Origin: Bacillus sp. OV166
GTDB lineage: Bacteria; Bacillota; Bacilli; Bacillales; Cytobacillaceae
NCBI RefSeq assembly: GCF_900177675.1
Contig: NZ_FXWM01000002.1
Span: forward strand, 1-64,000
DNA length: 64,000 nt
Direction: 5' to 3'
The translations under genes were made by a program, and so were the position numbers. Below the pieces are notes generated by a model, which searched no databases, was not told the DNA's origin, and was given only the letters and a program-made list of their open reading frames with translations. How positions within the stretch are numbered: position 1 is the first letter of the stretch; the number at the start of each line of letters is the position of its first letter. This document shows, piece by piece, positions 9,606 to 18,245 of the stretch.

Positions 9606-11579
9606 TTACAGAACAAAATTTCGTACTTCCTCTTTTTCAATCGGAGTCATTTCGTTCCTAGCTTCATAGTCTGGGATTTCGTCAGGATCCAACCCATACT
9701 TTTCAAAATATCGTTTTTTATTCCAAAGACGAAGTTCTTCTTGTGTAAGCTCCACCCTGATAAAAGCACGTTGAGATCCATATGTAATCAACGCTTCTCC
9801 TTGTCGTTTTGCACGTAATAAGGAAATCTCTTCATCAGAAAAGGATAGATTAATCTTTTTCACTACATCGTCTACCCCTTTATTGTCTAGACCAAAAAAT
9901 ACTTTTGTATGGCTGTTTTCAATCATAGCTGCCCCCAGGTTATCAGTGGTATCTAGAACATCAATAATTTGTTGTGTACCTGCAATCGCTCCAGCATTGT
10001 ATTTCCTAAATCGTTTATACGCTTGATAGAAAAATCTCATAGAATCAGGATTTTTCGATAAGAAGTGAAATTCATCAATAAACAGATAAATTAACTCATC
10101 TTTTGTTTTTGTTACTTCGTCCCATAAGAAACCGAAAATGTTAAAGTAACAGGCTGCCTGTACATCTACTTCATTTTGAAGTGATTTTAAATTAAAGGAG
10201 AATAAGGAATTATTGATATTCACATTCGTGTGACCATTAAATAATGAGTTTGAACCATGAACATAACTTTCTAATATAAAATAAAAATCTTGGATTTTTT
10301 CATACCGTTCGATATCATTTTCCTTTAGTTCCCCTAAGTCATTGTAAAAATCTTGAAGAGTAGGATAGTCAGTGGCTTTCAGATTTTTAAAATCAATCTC
10401 TTCATTGATTGAAAAGCGATTATAAAGATGGGTTAGTGTCTTGTCTAAAATACTAGATTCAACCTGTGTTAAATCGGCTTTTAACACTTTAAAAAACGCC
10501 TTAAGACGTTGGACCTTCTGTTTCACAAGGTCTCTGACGAATTCTGCATCCGTATTAAAATCTTCGGTGTCTGTAATTTCTGTTGAAAATATCTCCAAAG
10601 GATTGATCTTTGTTGCACTATTACTGCTAAGATGTACCACTTCTCCACCGAGACTTTTCACGATATGGGAGTATTCACTTTCTGGATCAATGATATACAC
10701 TTTGATTCCCATTGCGAAGCAGCGAAGAATCTTCTGAACCATAAATGTTGATTTACCAACGCCGGATGTTCCGATAACGACCATGTTTTGGTTTAATGTA
10801 CGATGCGTATCTAAATAATCAATCGCTACTAATGAATTGGTTGTCTTATTAATCCCTTCCACTTGAGCCCTTGGGGATAGGTAACAAATTTCCGAATCAT
10901 CAAATGGAAAAAAAGAAGAGGCTGTTTCACTGTTGCACATCTGATAGGTATAATCTTTTAATTGATTATCGCCTAATGGTAAAGCTGACCAGAAAGCCAT
11001 TGGTGCAGCATAATGAGGGTTTAAAGCTTTCATTCTTAATTTTGTGCAAATCCTCTGGACATTGTCCTCTAAGGTCTTTAAATCTTCTAGGGATATCGCT
11101 TGAATGAAAATGTACGTGTAGAGATACATAAAGTTAGAACGGTTGGTTAAAACCTGATTAAGTTGGTATCTGGCACTATCAAGTTCTGATTGTAATCTGA
11201 TACGCGTAGCTGGATCTCTTGTTTTTAATAGTTCAGCATCCTTATTTTTAATAGAGTCATTGTAATAACTAATCATTCCCTCAGAGTTAGCAGGCTCTAA
11301 ATATTGGACAAAAGAAATGTTTCCCTTCAAGCGTTTCAAGTCAGAAAGCCAGTTTCCTTTTTGCTCTTTAGGATAAGAAACAATGGCCAGCACTTTAATG
11401 AAGTTTCCTCCACTTTCTATGAAACTCTTATTTTCCTTCCAAACAAAGGGATAGATAGAATTAAGCTCTTCTGTCTCTAAAACCCCATATAGCATGTCTT
11501 GATGGCTTTGTTGCATCTGTTCTTCTTGTTTATTTTCACGTTTTTTCAATGGAAAAAGTGTTGCTAAAGAAAAGGGCAT
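9606..11579 (-). CDS. VirB4-family conjugation ATPase
   Basis: Type IV secretion ATPase of the VirB4/TrsE/ConE family, 657 residues, which powers assembly and transfer at the membrane. Walker A GTSGVGKST is at residues 270-278. Walker B is LIYLFIDEFHFLS near 495, followed by the conserved GTQQIIDVLDT segment. The first 240 residues form the N-terminal adapter domain. A further VirB4-N-like part is encoded separately by the preceding gene, as in the TrsD-TrsE pair of staphylococcal conjugative plasmids. The ATG has GGAAGGAG upstream. Confidence 0.93.
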   Translation of the reverse strand: MPFSLATLFPLKKRENKQEEQMQQSHQDMLYGVLETEELNSIYPFVWKENKSFIESGGNFIKVLAIVSYPKEQKGNWLSDLKRLKGNISFVQYLEPANSEGMISYYNDSIKNKDAELLKTRDPATRIRLQSELDSARYQLNQVLTNRSNFMYLYTYIFIQAISLEDLKTLEDNVQRICTKLRMKALNPHYAAPMAFWSALPLGDNQLKDYTYQMCNSETASSFFPFDDSEICYLSPRAQVEGINKTTNSLVAIDYLDTHRTLNQNMVVIGTSGVGKSTFMVQKILRCFAMGIKVYIIDPESEYSHIVKSLGGEVVHLSSNSATKINPLEIFSTEITDTEDFNTDAEFVRDLVKQKVQRLKAFFKVLKADLTQVESSILDKTLTHLYNRFSINEEIDFKNLKATDYPTLQDFYNDLGELKENDIERYEKIQDFYFILESYVHGSNSLFNGHTNVNINNSLFSFNLKSLQNEVDVQAACYFNIFGFLWDEVTKTKDELIYLFIDEFHFLSKNPDSMRFFYQAYKRFRKYNAGAIAGTQQIIDVLDTTDNLGAAMIENSHTKVFFGLDNKGVDDVVKKINLSFSDEEISLLRAKRQGEALITYGSQRAFIRVELTQEELRLWNKKRYFEKYGLDPDEIPDYEARNEMTPIEKEEVRNFVL

Positions 11580-11600
11580 GATTTTCTCCTTCCCGAATGG

Positions 11601-12260
11601 TTAAACGTAAAGTTTCGACATTTCAAAATCAAAGTATCGGTAAAGCAGAGTTAACGTATCTTTTTCAGATAATTTTCTTATCGCTATATCGTAGGCCTCG
11701 AAAGTAGATTGTAAAGAGTTTGATATTTCCTCCACCTTTTTTGTTAAAATACTTTCCGCACGTTCTAAATCCTGAAAAGTACGTTTGTTCATTTTCTCCC
11801 TTATAACAATAAAGTGTTGTTTGGTGGACATTTCATCTTTAACCCCGATACCTTGGAAGTGATCTATATATGAGGCGATTAATTTTCTCTTATAATCATT
11901 TCCGGCATTCTCTTTATTTTCAAGTTCTTGAAGATATCGTTTTTTCCAACCTAAGTTGTACGATCTCAAATCCACAGGTACAGTCATAGAGATGGTTTGT
12001 AATTGATCGTGGACTTGGCTCATTAAAAATGATCCATAGTCTTCAAATAAGCGATTCTGTTCATACTCAGCTAATAAATCCATATTGATTCCACTTACTT
12101 GCAAAATGGATGCTAAGTACCCATTTTTCAGAAGTACATAATCCTTATATATACCTTCTATCACGCTTAGATCTTGAATCGTTCTTTGTCCCTTATTTAC
12201 AAGGGTTTCCACTTCAAAGTCAAACTCTGTTCTATCTATTTTCTTTTTATGGCTAGCCAT
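11601..12260 (-). CDS. TrsD-like conjugation protein (VirB4 N-terminal-like)
   Basis: A soluble protein of about 219 residues. The segment YVLLKNGYLASILQVSGINMDLL resembles the opening of VirB4-family N-terminal domains, and the rest is largely helical. Gram-positive conjugation operons of the pGO1/pSK41 type place a similar protein (TrsD/TraD) directly before the VirB4 ATPase, as here. I chose the second ATG (12260) because AAAAGGG lies 9 bases before it. The first ATG, at 12269, follows the same motif with no gap and overlaps the upstream gene more. Role inferred from position and the weak VirB4-N signature. Confidence 0.7.
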   Translation of the reverse strand: MASHKKKIDRTEFDFEVETLVNKGQRTIQDLSVIEGIYKDYVLLKNGYLASILQVSGINMDLLAEYEQNRLFEDYGSFLMSQVHDQLQTISMTVPVDLRSYNLGWKKRYLQELENKENAGNDYKRKLIASYIDHFQGIGVKDEMSTKQHFIVIREKMNKRTFQDLERAESILTKKVEEISNSLQSTFEAYDIAIRKLSEKDTLTLLYRYFDFEMSKLYV

Positions 12261-12651
12261 GGAATTCATCCCTTTTATTCGATTTCATAAAGAACAACTT
12301 CTGTCTACTGTTGTAATTAAAAATTAGTTTCATATAGTTACTGTAGGTTATATTTGGACGAGATGTAATGGGACGTAAAACTGCAAAAATAAAAGAGCCT
12401 AATAGCAACAATGCTACAAAGAACATTTTGACCATCATAAACCCTAATGAGTAGGGTGGAATAAGAAGGATTCCTGCTGCAATGACAACTGCCGGCAAAA
12501 TAAATTTAAAAAAGTTTCCAATCGATAAACCTTTCACTATGTTATAAGATCGGTTTACATTGTCAGGGAAAACAAACGTTTTCCCCTTCCGATTATCTTC
12601 TTGCCCTAGTAATTCTTTAAGTACTTCTTTCACATCTTCTTTTGTAGTCAT
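12253..12651 (-). CDS. TrsC/VirB3-like conjugation membrane protein
   Basis: A 132-residue protein with two adjacent membrane helices (about 48-68 and 72-92) followed by a basic cytoplasmic tail. This is the typical VirB3/PrgI/TrsC arrangement in which a small two-helix protein precedes the VirB4 pair. I start it at the ATG at 12651 because GAGGTGG sits 6 bases upstream; the longer frame would run back across the end of the preceding gene. Its stop overlaps the next gene slightly, which fits coupled translation. Confidence 0.7.
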   Translation of the reverse strand: MTTKEDVKEVLKELLGQEDNRKGKTFVFPDNVNRSYNIVKGLSIGNFFKFILPAVVIAAGILLIPPYSLGFMMVKMFFVALLLLGSFIFAVLRPITSRPNITYSNYMKLIFNYNSRQKLFFMKSNKRDEFHG

Positions 12652-12665
12652 ACTTACCACCTCGA

Positions 12666-12995
12666 TTAAGCGAATAGCCCATATACCCACGGGACAATCC
12701 ATACAAGAGCCGATGCTAACCCGACCCCTGCAAGTGCCATTCCTACCCCTCGGAACATTTCATTTTTCGTATGCGGATCGTCTACGCCAGGTAATTTTTT
12801 AATGATAATCCAGACTCCAACGCAGATACCAACGATCACCACAATGCCAGTTAAAAATGCTTGAATTTGTTTTAGCCCTTCCTTCACCTTCGCCTCCACC
12901 TCCCCAGCAGCAAAAGCATGCTCCGGTATGAGATAGAGTCCTACCATAAGAGCTGCAAACAAAAGTATTGGTTGTAATTTTTTTTGTGTTTTCAC
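12666..12995 (-). CDS. VirB2/TrsB-like pilin-type membrane protein
   Basis: A small protein of 109 residues with an N-terminal signal-like segment ending near AFAAGE, then two membrane helices (about 48-68 and 80-103) flanking a short polar loop rich in Lys, Asp and Pro. This matches VirB2/TrbC-type subunits, which form the conduit or surface fibre of type IV systems. I placed the start at GTG 12995 because AAGGGGG lies about 10 bases upstream; the ATG at 13025 would overlap the previous gene. Confidence 0.65.
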   Translation of the reverse strand: MKTQKKLQPILLFAALMVGLYLIPEHAFAAGEVEAKVKEGLKQIQAFLTGIVVIVGICVGVWIIIKKLPGVDDPHTKNEMFRGVGMALAGVGLASALVWIVPWVYGLFA

Positions 12996-13011
12996 TATTC
13001 CTCTTCCCCCT

Positions 13012-14118
13012 TCATTGTTTCTCACTTCTACCCATGAATTTGATGGTCGGACCAGATTCTTTATCTATGTATTTTTCATTCTGTTTTTCTAATTGAATAT
13101 AATTAGTCAAATTTTCTAATTGTTTCTTTGCCTCCTCTTCAGAAAAATAAGGTGATAGTTTCTTTACCCTACCATTCCCACTTAACTTCCCAATGTACGA
13201 ACCTTCTGCAATTGAAATCACTTCAAAATCATGCTGTCTTGTTTGAAGCTCTTTATTTATCTCAATGCCATAAAAAGCAAGAAAACCTTCTCCAATCGAA
13301 CGACTATCCATGATAAGTTCATCAAACGCTACTTTGCTTCTTTGATTGTTTCTTACTCTTTCCATCCATTTTTCAGAAAGGTCAGGTAACCTGATGTACC
13401 TTTTTTTTTCATCCTCTTCAAAGGAGATTCTAACGTCTTCATGATCTTTGGATATACTGTTTAACGTGACAGTCTTACCTATAAGATCAGAGGGAATATG
13501 GTGTTCCTCTAATGTTCTACGAAGAGATTGTATCCTTAATTTCGGATCGATTTTCAGTTCTTCTTTAACAACAAAGGTTCGAGCTTGTTCAATACTTTCA
13601 TAAAATGATAGGGTTTTATAAGGTTTTACTAAATTGAGTCGAAATTGCTTATTATCTTGAAGAGAAAAAACCTTCCCGTCTTTCGAAAGAAAGAACGATT
13701 GCCCTCGGAACTTTTCGAATTCGGAGGTTCCCAACGTGCTCCTAAGCACTTCCTCTTTGGATTGAAAAACATGAGTCACTTTGTGAGCTTCTTTGGACTC
13801 ATGTTTATAAACACCATAAAATTGACCATTTTTATGAAAAACCTGAAGAAAGCTTTTATCTTTTTCGACGGGAAAGGATTCTACAAAATCTCCATTTACT
13901 TCAAATAGATCTGGTTGCCGTTCTTCTATTAAAGTGTAATACAGTTCGTACTCAGCTTCTTCCCTCTCTTCCTTCAATAATGAAAAGTCATCGCCAACCG
14001 CGAGCCTTTTTATATCTAATTCTTGTTGCCTTTTAGTCTGTTCGATCATTTGCAAAATGTAATCGGCGATAGTGAGCATGGAATCATTAACGGATCTTTC
14101 GATAGAATCGTTTCTCAA
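13012..14118 (-). CDS. Unknown first gene of conjugation operon
   Basis: A 368-residue, charged, soluble protein with no signal peptide and no membrane helix. I do not recognise the family. It begins with helices (about 1-70) and continues with alternating strands and helices, including what look like repeated small domains around residues 80-170 and 280-345. It is the first gene of the operon, starts at TTG with AAAGGGG 8 bases upstream, and runs into the VirB2-like gene. A DNA-processing or regulatory role would fit its position, but nothing in the sequence shows it. No HUH, Walker or helix-turn-helix motif is visible, so it is unlikely to be the relaxase. Confidence 0.75.
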   Translation of the reverse strand: MRNDSIERSVNDSMLTIADYILQMIEQTKRQQELDIKRLAVGDDFSLLKEEREEAEYELYYTLIEERQPDLFEVNGDFVESFPVEKDKSFLQVFHKNGQFYGVYKHESKEAHKVTHVFQSKEEVLRSTLGTSEFEKFRGQSFFLSKDGKVFSLQDNKQFRLNLVKPYKTLSFYESIEQARTFVVKEELKIDPKLRIQSLRRTLEEHHIPSDLIGKTVTLNSISKDHEDVRISFEEDEKKRYIRLPDLSEKWMERVRNNQRSKVAFDELIMDSRSIGEGFLAFYGIEINKELQTRQHDFEVISIAEGSYIGKLSGNGRVKKLSPYFSEEEAKKQLENLTNYIQLEKQNEKYIDKESGPTIKFMGRSEKQ

Positions 14119-14243
14119 AAGATAATCCCCTTTCTGGTCAAAACTGATGCTATCAAGGGTCTATAAAAATTGGTCATGTTTGAAAAAGGATCTTCATAAA
14201 GTTATGATTCAATACTGTTCTTATTGAAGTTTAACCCCACCTT

Positions 14244-14657
14244 TTATTGGATTCTTCCTTTTAAAGAAAGTCTTTTTTCATCCTTGTAGTCCTGTACCAA
14301 GTTATCTAGTTGCTGATCCTCAGTTGAGATAAAATACTTTTGATCCCACAGACTTCCACCGTTTTTTATTTTAATTTCCGGAAACTCCTTATACAAAAAC
14401 CTTGCCGATCCACCTTTTAAAGCTTTCATGATATTGGGTATGTAATGAGTCGTTTTGCAATTGATAACTAGTTTTACGCTGTACCCAAAGATCTCCATTC
14501 CCACGATTTTAAATTCATGACGAGTGGAGACGTTTCTAAAATAGGACTTTATAAAGTCTACTTCCTCTTTCTCTAGCACTATGTAATTATTTGTAAAAAA
14601 TGTAATATGATATTGCAAACAACTCACGTGGTATTTGTTTGAATCAATCTCATACAT
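14244..14657 (-). CDS. TnpA(IS200/IS605)-like protein lacking HUH motif
   Basis: A 137-residue protein that follows the Y1 transposase fold almost from end to end. It has an opening strand YHITFFTN, a helix, a strand GMEIFGYSVKLVI, then IMKALKGGSARFLYKEFPEIK, GGSLWDQKYFISTED and a final helix LVQDYKDEK. In active enzymes the central strand carries His-x-His (DHVHLL); here those two positions are Ser and Lys (YSVKLV). The catalytic tyrosine of the last helix appears to be kept. Without the metal-binding histidines it should not cut DNA. It has no TnpB, no visible IS ends, and sits 126 bases upstream of the conjugation operon on the same strand, which suggests a domesticated DNA-binding role. 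Confidence 0.65.
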   Translation of the reverse strand: MYEIDSNKYHVSCLQYHITFFTNNYIVLEKEEVDFIKSYFRNVSTRHEFKIVGMEIFGYSVKLVINCKTTHYIPNIMKALKGGSARFLYKEFPEIKIKNGGSLWDQKYFISTEDQQLDNLVQDYKDEKRLSLKGRIQ

Positions 14658-15520
14658 ATGTATTTTTCTCTCAACTCCCTTATATGATATTGTTATATAG
14701 TACGAATATTTGTTCTATTTAGATTTTAACAAAAATGTACTATTTTCGATATATTCAGATAGTACTATCTTAAAACTATATTAAAAATGAGTCATTAGCT
14801 TTGAATATGGTAAAAAAGCCCAACAATAGTTGTTAGCTTTAGCAGACTTTAGTCATATTGTTTCGGGATTACTTTTTAACAACCTTTTTTCTTACTTCTA
14901 TCTATTTCTATTCGTTTTACTTTTAATAGCTACCAACCTTTATTAGCTCTCGTCACCTTCAGGTGACTTATTTCTGGACCTTCAGGTTGGCGAGTTTTGG
15001 AATAACCACAGTATTTGAAATCGGCAAAAATCCTGGCACAATGCTATATAGACAAAACTCTAACCGTAATTTGGTTAGAGTTTTTCTATTTACCTATTCT
15101 TCTTTCATTATGATTCGTAATCATCTTGTTAAGTTATTAAAGGGCCAGTACTTTTTTTACATAATTATCGTTATTTATGTTTTTTAAGATCCCTTCTCAA
15201 GAAAGAACTATAAATTGTATTAACCACTTATCTGTTGTAGTAAACAATAAAATTAGAGATGATTTTAATAATAAATTATATATTAATGTATATGATGATA
15301 TATGTTTTGAATTTATTACAAATTATGTTTTTATATTATATTTTTCTCATTAGTTGAAACCCTGGCGTCCCCCTTTTTCATTTGTCATTTGCCCTTTTAT
15401 ATAATATTTACTAGAATATTATCCCGGGTTTTGAGGCATTTAATTGAGACACTATAAATATATTTCTGCCGTGAGCTGCCGGAGGTCTCATTCGGGTGTA
15501 CCTAAATGAAACAGTTTTTT
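14658..15520. other. Non-coding AT-rich stretch with one hairpin
   Basis: No gene is supported between the TnpA-like gene and the DUF2750 remnant. A terminator-like hairpin lies at 15055-15085 (AAACTCTAACC pairing with GGTTAGAGTTT, then T-rich), which could end a short untranslated transcript. An imperfect inverted repeat is at about 15485-15515. The rest is AT-rich without clear structure. Confidence 0.4.
15055..15085 (+). terminator. Terminator-like hairpin
   Basis: An 11-bp stem, AAACTCTAACC with GGTTAGAGTTT, a 7-base loop and a following T-tract. No coding region precedes it on the plus strand within several hundred bases, so it could close a small RNA transcript or be a relic. Confidence 0.5.
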
Positions 15521-15559
15521 CAAAAGGGCTCTGTTAATTTATTGTTGATTATTCACCAA

Positions 15560-15640
15560 AGAAAAAAGACCAATTATAGATTGGCCTTGAGTAATGTCTT
15601 GTTCAACTAAAGCACCCGTTAGCGTAAGTACATTTTTTCA
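15560..15640 (+). repeat. Dispersed hairpin repeat, copy 1
   Basis: Hairpin core AAGACCAAT / ATTGGCCTT followed by the conserved tail AAAGCACCCGTTAGCGTAAG and the TTCAC box. It is the first copy, from the left, of a repeat family found only between about 15.5 and 52 kb in this window. It may also act as a terminator. Confidence 0.6.
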
Positions 15641-15675
15641 CAAACTTCTTAATATCAAAAAAGTCTTTTCTTTTA

Positions 15676-15957
15676 TTAATAATTTTCTAACTCATTATTT
15701 AAGTCCCTTAAAATTACATCTATTTCGGCCACTGCTGTATCATTGTCTGTAGGGAATATCGATGGTTTAACTCTATCTTCTTTCATTGGAATAAGAAATT
15801 CATTAATAAACTCAGCCAATTCAATTGGCTCAGCTTTGAAGTTACTCCACTCATAAACTGCACCGTTTATCGCAAATTCTTTTTTGGGAAAGAAAGGAAT
15901 CAACATATTTCCATCATCATCCTGTGCAGTTGCCCAACCATCATCATATAGCCCCTA
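15676..15957 (-). pseudogene. DUF2750 protein, 5'-truncated
   Basis: The readable frame gives GLYDDGWATAQDDDGN followed by MLIPFFPKKEFA and a C-terminal helix ending LNNELENY. This is the second half of a DUF2750 protein, a small family of unknown function often found in clusters of antitoxin- or immunity-like genes. A TAG lies directly before the conserved GLYDDGW, and the first 40 or so residues of the family are missing. An internal ATG at 15906 could still yield a 76-residue piece, but the conserved core is split, so I treat it as a remnant. Confidence 0.6.
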
Positions 15958-16052
15958 AACTTCCTCGTAATCTACGACCTTTTTAATAGGCTCTGTTAAA
16001 TAACTTTGTTGATTTGCTTAAAATTAAAAGCTTGGCATTTTTTCGCCAAGCT

Positions 16053-16499
16053 TTACCCTTTTCTTAATAAGTTTTTAATCAATATCCCTATAACAACACC
16101 AGGGATAACACACAACATTGGAAACCACACTGTTCCTAACAGGTATCCGAATACCTTTATTTTTGAAGAAATCATAAGCCCCACTGTTACAAGGTAAGCA
16201 GAAGACACAAACGGCAGGAAAGCATAAGGTTCTTTATCTCCACCTGCATCTTTATAAGCATCCCACATCGCAAAAAAGTATACACATGGATAAAACATAA
16301 GCCATTGGTATTCTGTGCGTGCAAAGGTTTTTTCAATTTCCCCATTAAAACTAAGCATGATTACTTCGTTAAAATGGGATTGAACGTTTATAACAAATTC
16401 CAATAGGATAAAAAGAGCTCCTTTGAAATACTTTCCGTTAAGCATTTGCCCAAAACCAGGAAAAGCAATGCTCCATAACAATTTTTCTTTTGGATTCAC
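16053..16499 (-). CDS. Small multi-pass membrane protein
   Basis: A protein of about 148 residues with an N-terminal PKEKLLWSIAFPGFGQMLNGKY motif and four or five hydrophobic segments. The LLWSIAFPGFGQ-type opening is seen in small Bacillus membrane proteins of unknown function. The gene lies 13 bases after the DUF3231 gene and is probably cotranscribed with it. I chose the GTG at 16499, with GAGG 10 bases upstream, over a TTG three codons earlier. No function can be assigned. Confidence 0.6.
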   Translation of the reverse strand: MNPKEKLLWSIAFPGFGQMLNGKYFKGALFILLEFVINVQSHFNEVIMLSFNGEIEKTFARTEYQWLMFYPCVYFFAMWDAYKDAGGDKEPYAFLPFVSSAYLVTVGLMISSKIKVFGYLLGTVWFPMLCVIPGVVIGILIKNLLRKG

Positions 16500-16511
16500 A
16501 TTTTTCAAACC

Positions 16512-17546
16512 TCAATCGGATGCCAATTTTTTTCTATCAACGGCATGTGGAGGTTGTTCCATCCAGCCTTTTTCAACAAAAATTTTTGCTGCCCCTTCAA
16601 CAAATTGGGAGACTTTCATTAACGACTTGGTATACATTAGCCCAATATCATGCCTTCCGTTAACTGCTGCTGAATTTCCAAATGCTCTTATTTTCATTGA
16701 AAACATATCCATTTTATGAAATAACATTAATTTATCTGAAAAGGGTGAAAAAGTTGATGTTGTCACCAAATCGTCCAAAAAAGAAGGCGTAGGTAGATTT
16801 TCATCATGTAGCTTTTGCATATATTGTTCAATGTTTGTGGAGGTCATATCCCTACCCCACTCAAGCAATTTTCGAATCTCTTCATCCTTTACAACTTGGG
16901 CAAACGCCATAATGAGTGCTTTACTAGTTATGTTATTTTCAATATTATCGTACAGATGAGCAATTTCTAATGCATGTAAGGAACGCACATGTCCCAAGAA
17001 GCCATTTAAAAAATCCTGATGAACAAACTCCACCTTTTCAGGGATTGGAATTAAAGGAGGTTTGATGATAAACCCCTTATTCATCAATATTTCATTGATT
17101 TGCTCCATTAAATCCATTGTGGCATCCATACAATACCTAAAGAATTCTTTTACATCCTTTCTAATGATGAGGGGTATTGCCACATTATAGATACTCATTC
17201 CCGCTTTTCCTGCGTATTTCAAATAATGAACATAGTATTGGTCTTGAAATAAACGTGGAGCTCCAAGGTTTACATCTTCTTCCCCAAATCCTTTAGGAAT
17301 AGGGAAACTCTCCTTTTCGAATATTTCCTTAGTTGATTTCATGAACTCCAGGCTCAATTTTAATGCATTTTCTAATAAAGTTTTTATATCCTTATCTTCA
17401 ACATGTTGGAGATAATAACTTAAAATGCACTTTGACATGCTGTTCCCCATATAGGTAGCCCAAAGTTTGCCCATTTCTGCTGACGTTAATTTTTCACTAG
17501 TTTCTTCTTTGTATGAACCTAATTTAATCGGCTTAATCGTTTCCAT
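16512..17546 (-). CDS. DUF3231 family protein
   Basis: A 344-residue DUF3231 protein. It contains two related four-helix ferritin-like halves (about 15-170 and 185-335), a layout shared with CotF-type spore coat proteins of Bacillales. Recognisable stretches are LTSAEMGKLWATYMGNSMSKC and the second-half EIAHLYDNIENN. Such genes are abundant in spore formers, often on plasmids, and their role is not known. The ATG follows AAGGGAG. Upstream to the IS110 end at 17804 I see only intergenic sequence. Confidence 0.85.
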   Translation of the reverse strand: METIKPIKLGSYKEETSEKLTSAEMGKLWATYMGNSMSKCILSYYLQHVEDKDIKTLLENALKLSLEFMKSTKEIFEKESFPIPKGFGEEDVNLGAPRLFQDQYYVHYLKYAGKAGMSIYNVAIPLIIRKDVKEFFRYCMDATMDLMEQINEILMNKGFIIKPPLIPIPEKVEFVHQDFLNGFLGHVRSLHALEIAHLYDNIENNITSKALIMAFAQVVKDEEIRKLLEWGRDMTSTNIEQYMQKLHDENLPTPSFLDDLVTTSTFSPFSDKLMLFHKMDMFSMKIRAFGNSAAVNGRHDIGLMYTKSLMKVSQFVEGAAKIFVEKGWMEQPPHAVDRKKLASD

Positions 17547-17976
17547 GGTTACTCCCTTCTTGCACGCTTTAGGTTAGTATTCCCTTCATTTGGAATCATA
17601 CTCAACAGTTAAACTAATCAAAACCATCAAAACCTAATAGGGAGATTTATACCAGGTAATTTTGTACGCTCAGTCAATCAAGCAATAACAAGCTTGGACT
17701 TTCTAAGGGTTTCAAAAGTCTCTTCAACAGGGAAAAGACAAGCGTAAATAAGCTAAAGGTTTTGATGATTTTTCCTCATCTCAATTCGATTCCTTCTTCA
17801 ACTCCCTCAGATTAATACGATTTTCTAACGAATACTCGCTTATTCGCAGGATTTCATAACCCTTTATTTAGATTTAACGGTTAAATGAAATGAGTTCAGA
17901 TCATTATGGCTTCGTGAAGGCATAGTTAAATAAAGGAGTGAATTACTACTCCATATTTTACCATATAATGCACATG

Positions 17977-18127
17977 CTCCACGCCGCCCCTGGAGGCTTT
18001 CCCTCCCATGTCTCAACGGGTCGTTTGCCCTCTCATTCCTTCGTCATGCCTATCCAAGGGGTGGAGGCCAGTTATGCTATCCTAATGGGTCCGAGCCCTT
18101 TTGTTGAAGAAATCTGGTACTCCGTAC
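17977..18127 (-). ncRNA. Predicted bridge/seek guide RNA of IS110 copy A
   Basis: Conserved structured segment downstream of the transposase gene; the true RNA ends are unknown. Loop 1 is closed by GGAG-TA-CCAG / CTGG-C-CTCC. It holds TTCTTCAAC (18103-18111 on the plus strand as GTTGAAGAA), a GGG-CCC hairpin, and AGGATAG (complement at 18077-18083). The first is exactly complementary to the right flank GTTGAAGAA (complement at 17794-17802). The second is identical to the left flank AGGATAG (complement at 19626-19632). Loop 2 repeats the plan with AGGAATG, a GGG-CCC hairpin and GTTGAG; AGGAATG is complementary to the element's own end CATTCCT. The bridge-RNA mechanism is known for this family; assignment here is by pattern. 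Confidence 0.8.
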
Positions 18128-18245
18128 ATATTTGAAATCCTACGAATAAGCCAACATTCGATAAATTTAAAGAAACATACACTCTTTATAATTATTTATT
18201 GGAGTTTACCCTCTCGGGTAAACTGGTCTAAGAATCTATTAGTTC

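Larger units (their letters stand above)
15527..16014. repeat. Pair of IS-end-like direct repeats around DUF2750 remnant
   Basis: GGCTCTGTTAA followed by a similar T-rich tail ending TTGTTGATT occurs at 15527-15550 and again at 15989-16014 in the same orientation. The motif resembles the terminal sequence of IS elements (GGCTCTGTT-type ends of the IS6 group), but no transposase lies between the copies. They bracket the truncated DUF2750 gene, whose open frame is lost just inside the second copy. I infer that the broken gene end was made by an IS-related rearrangement. Confidence 0.4.

Noticed and set aside
13012..14118. Relaxase candidate
   Set aside because: The first operon gene has no HUH or tyrosine relaxase motif, so I left it as unknown; no relaxase is visible in the window.
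17938..18135. Open frame of 65 codons on the plus strand
   Set aside because: It lies antisense to the IS110 copy A guide-RNA region; the base pattern is explained by the conserved RNA structure and it has no ribosome site.
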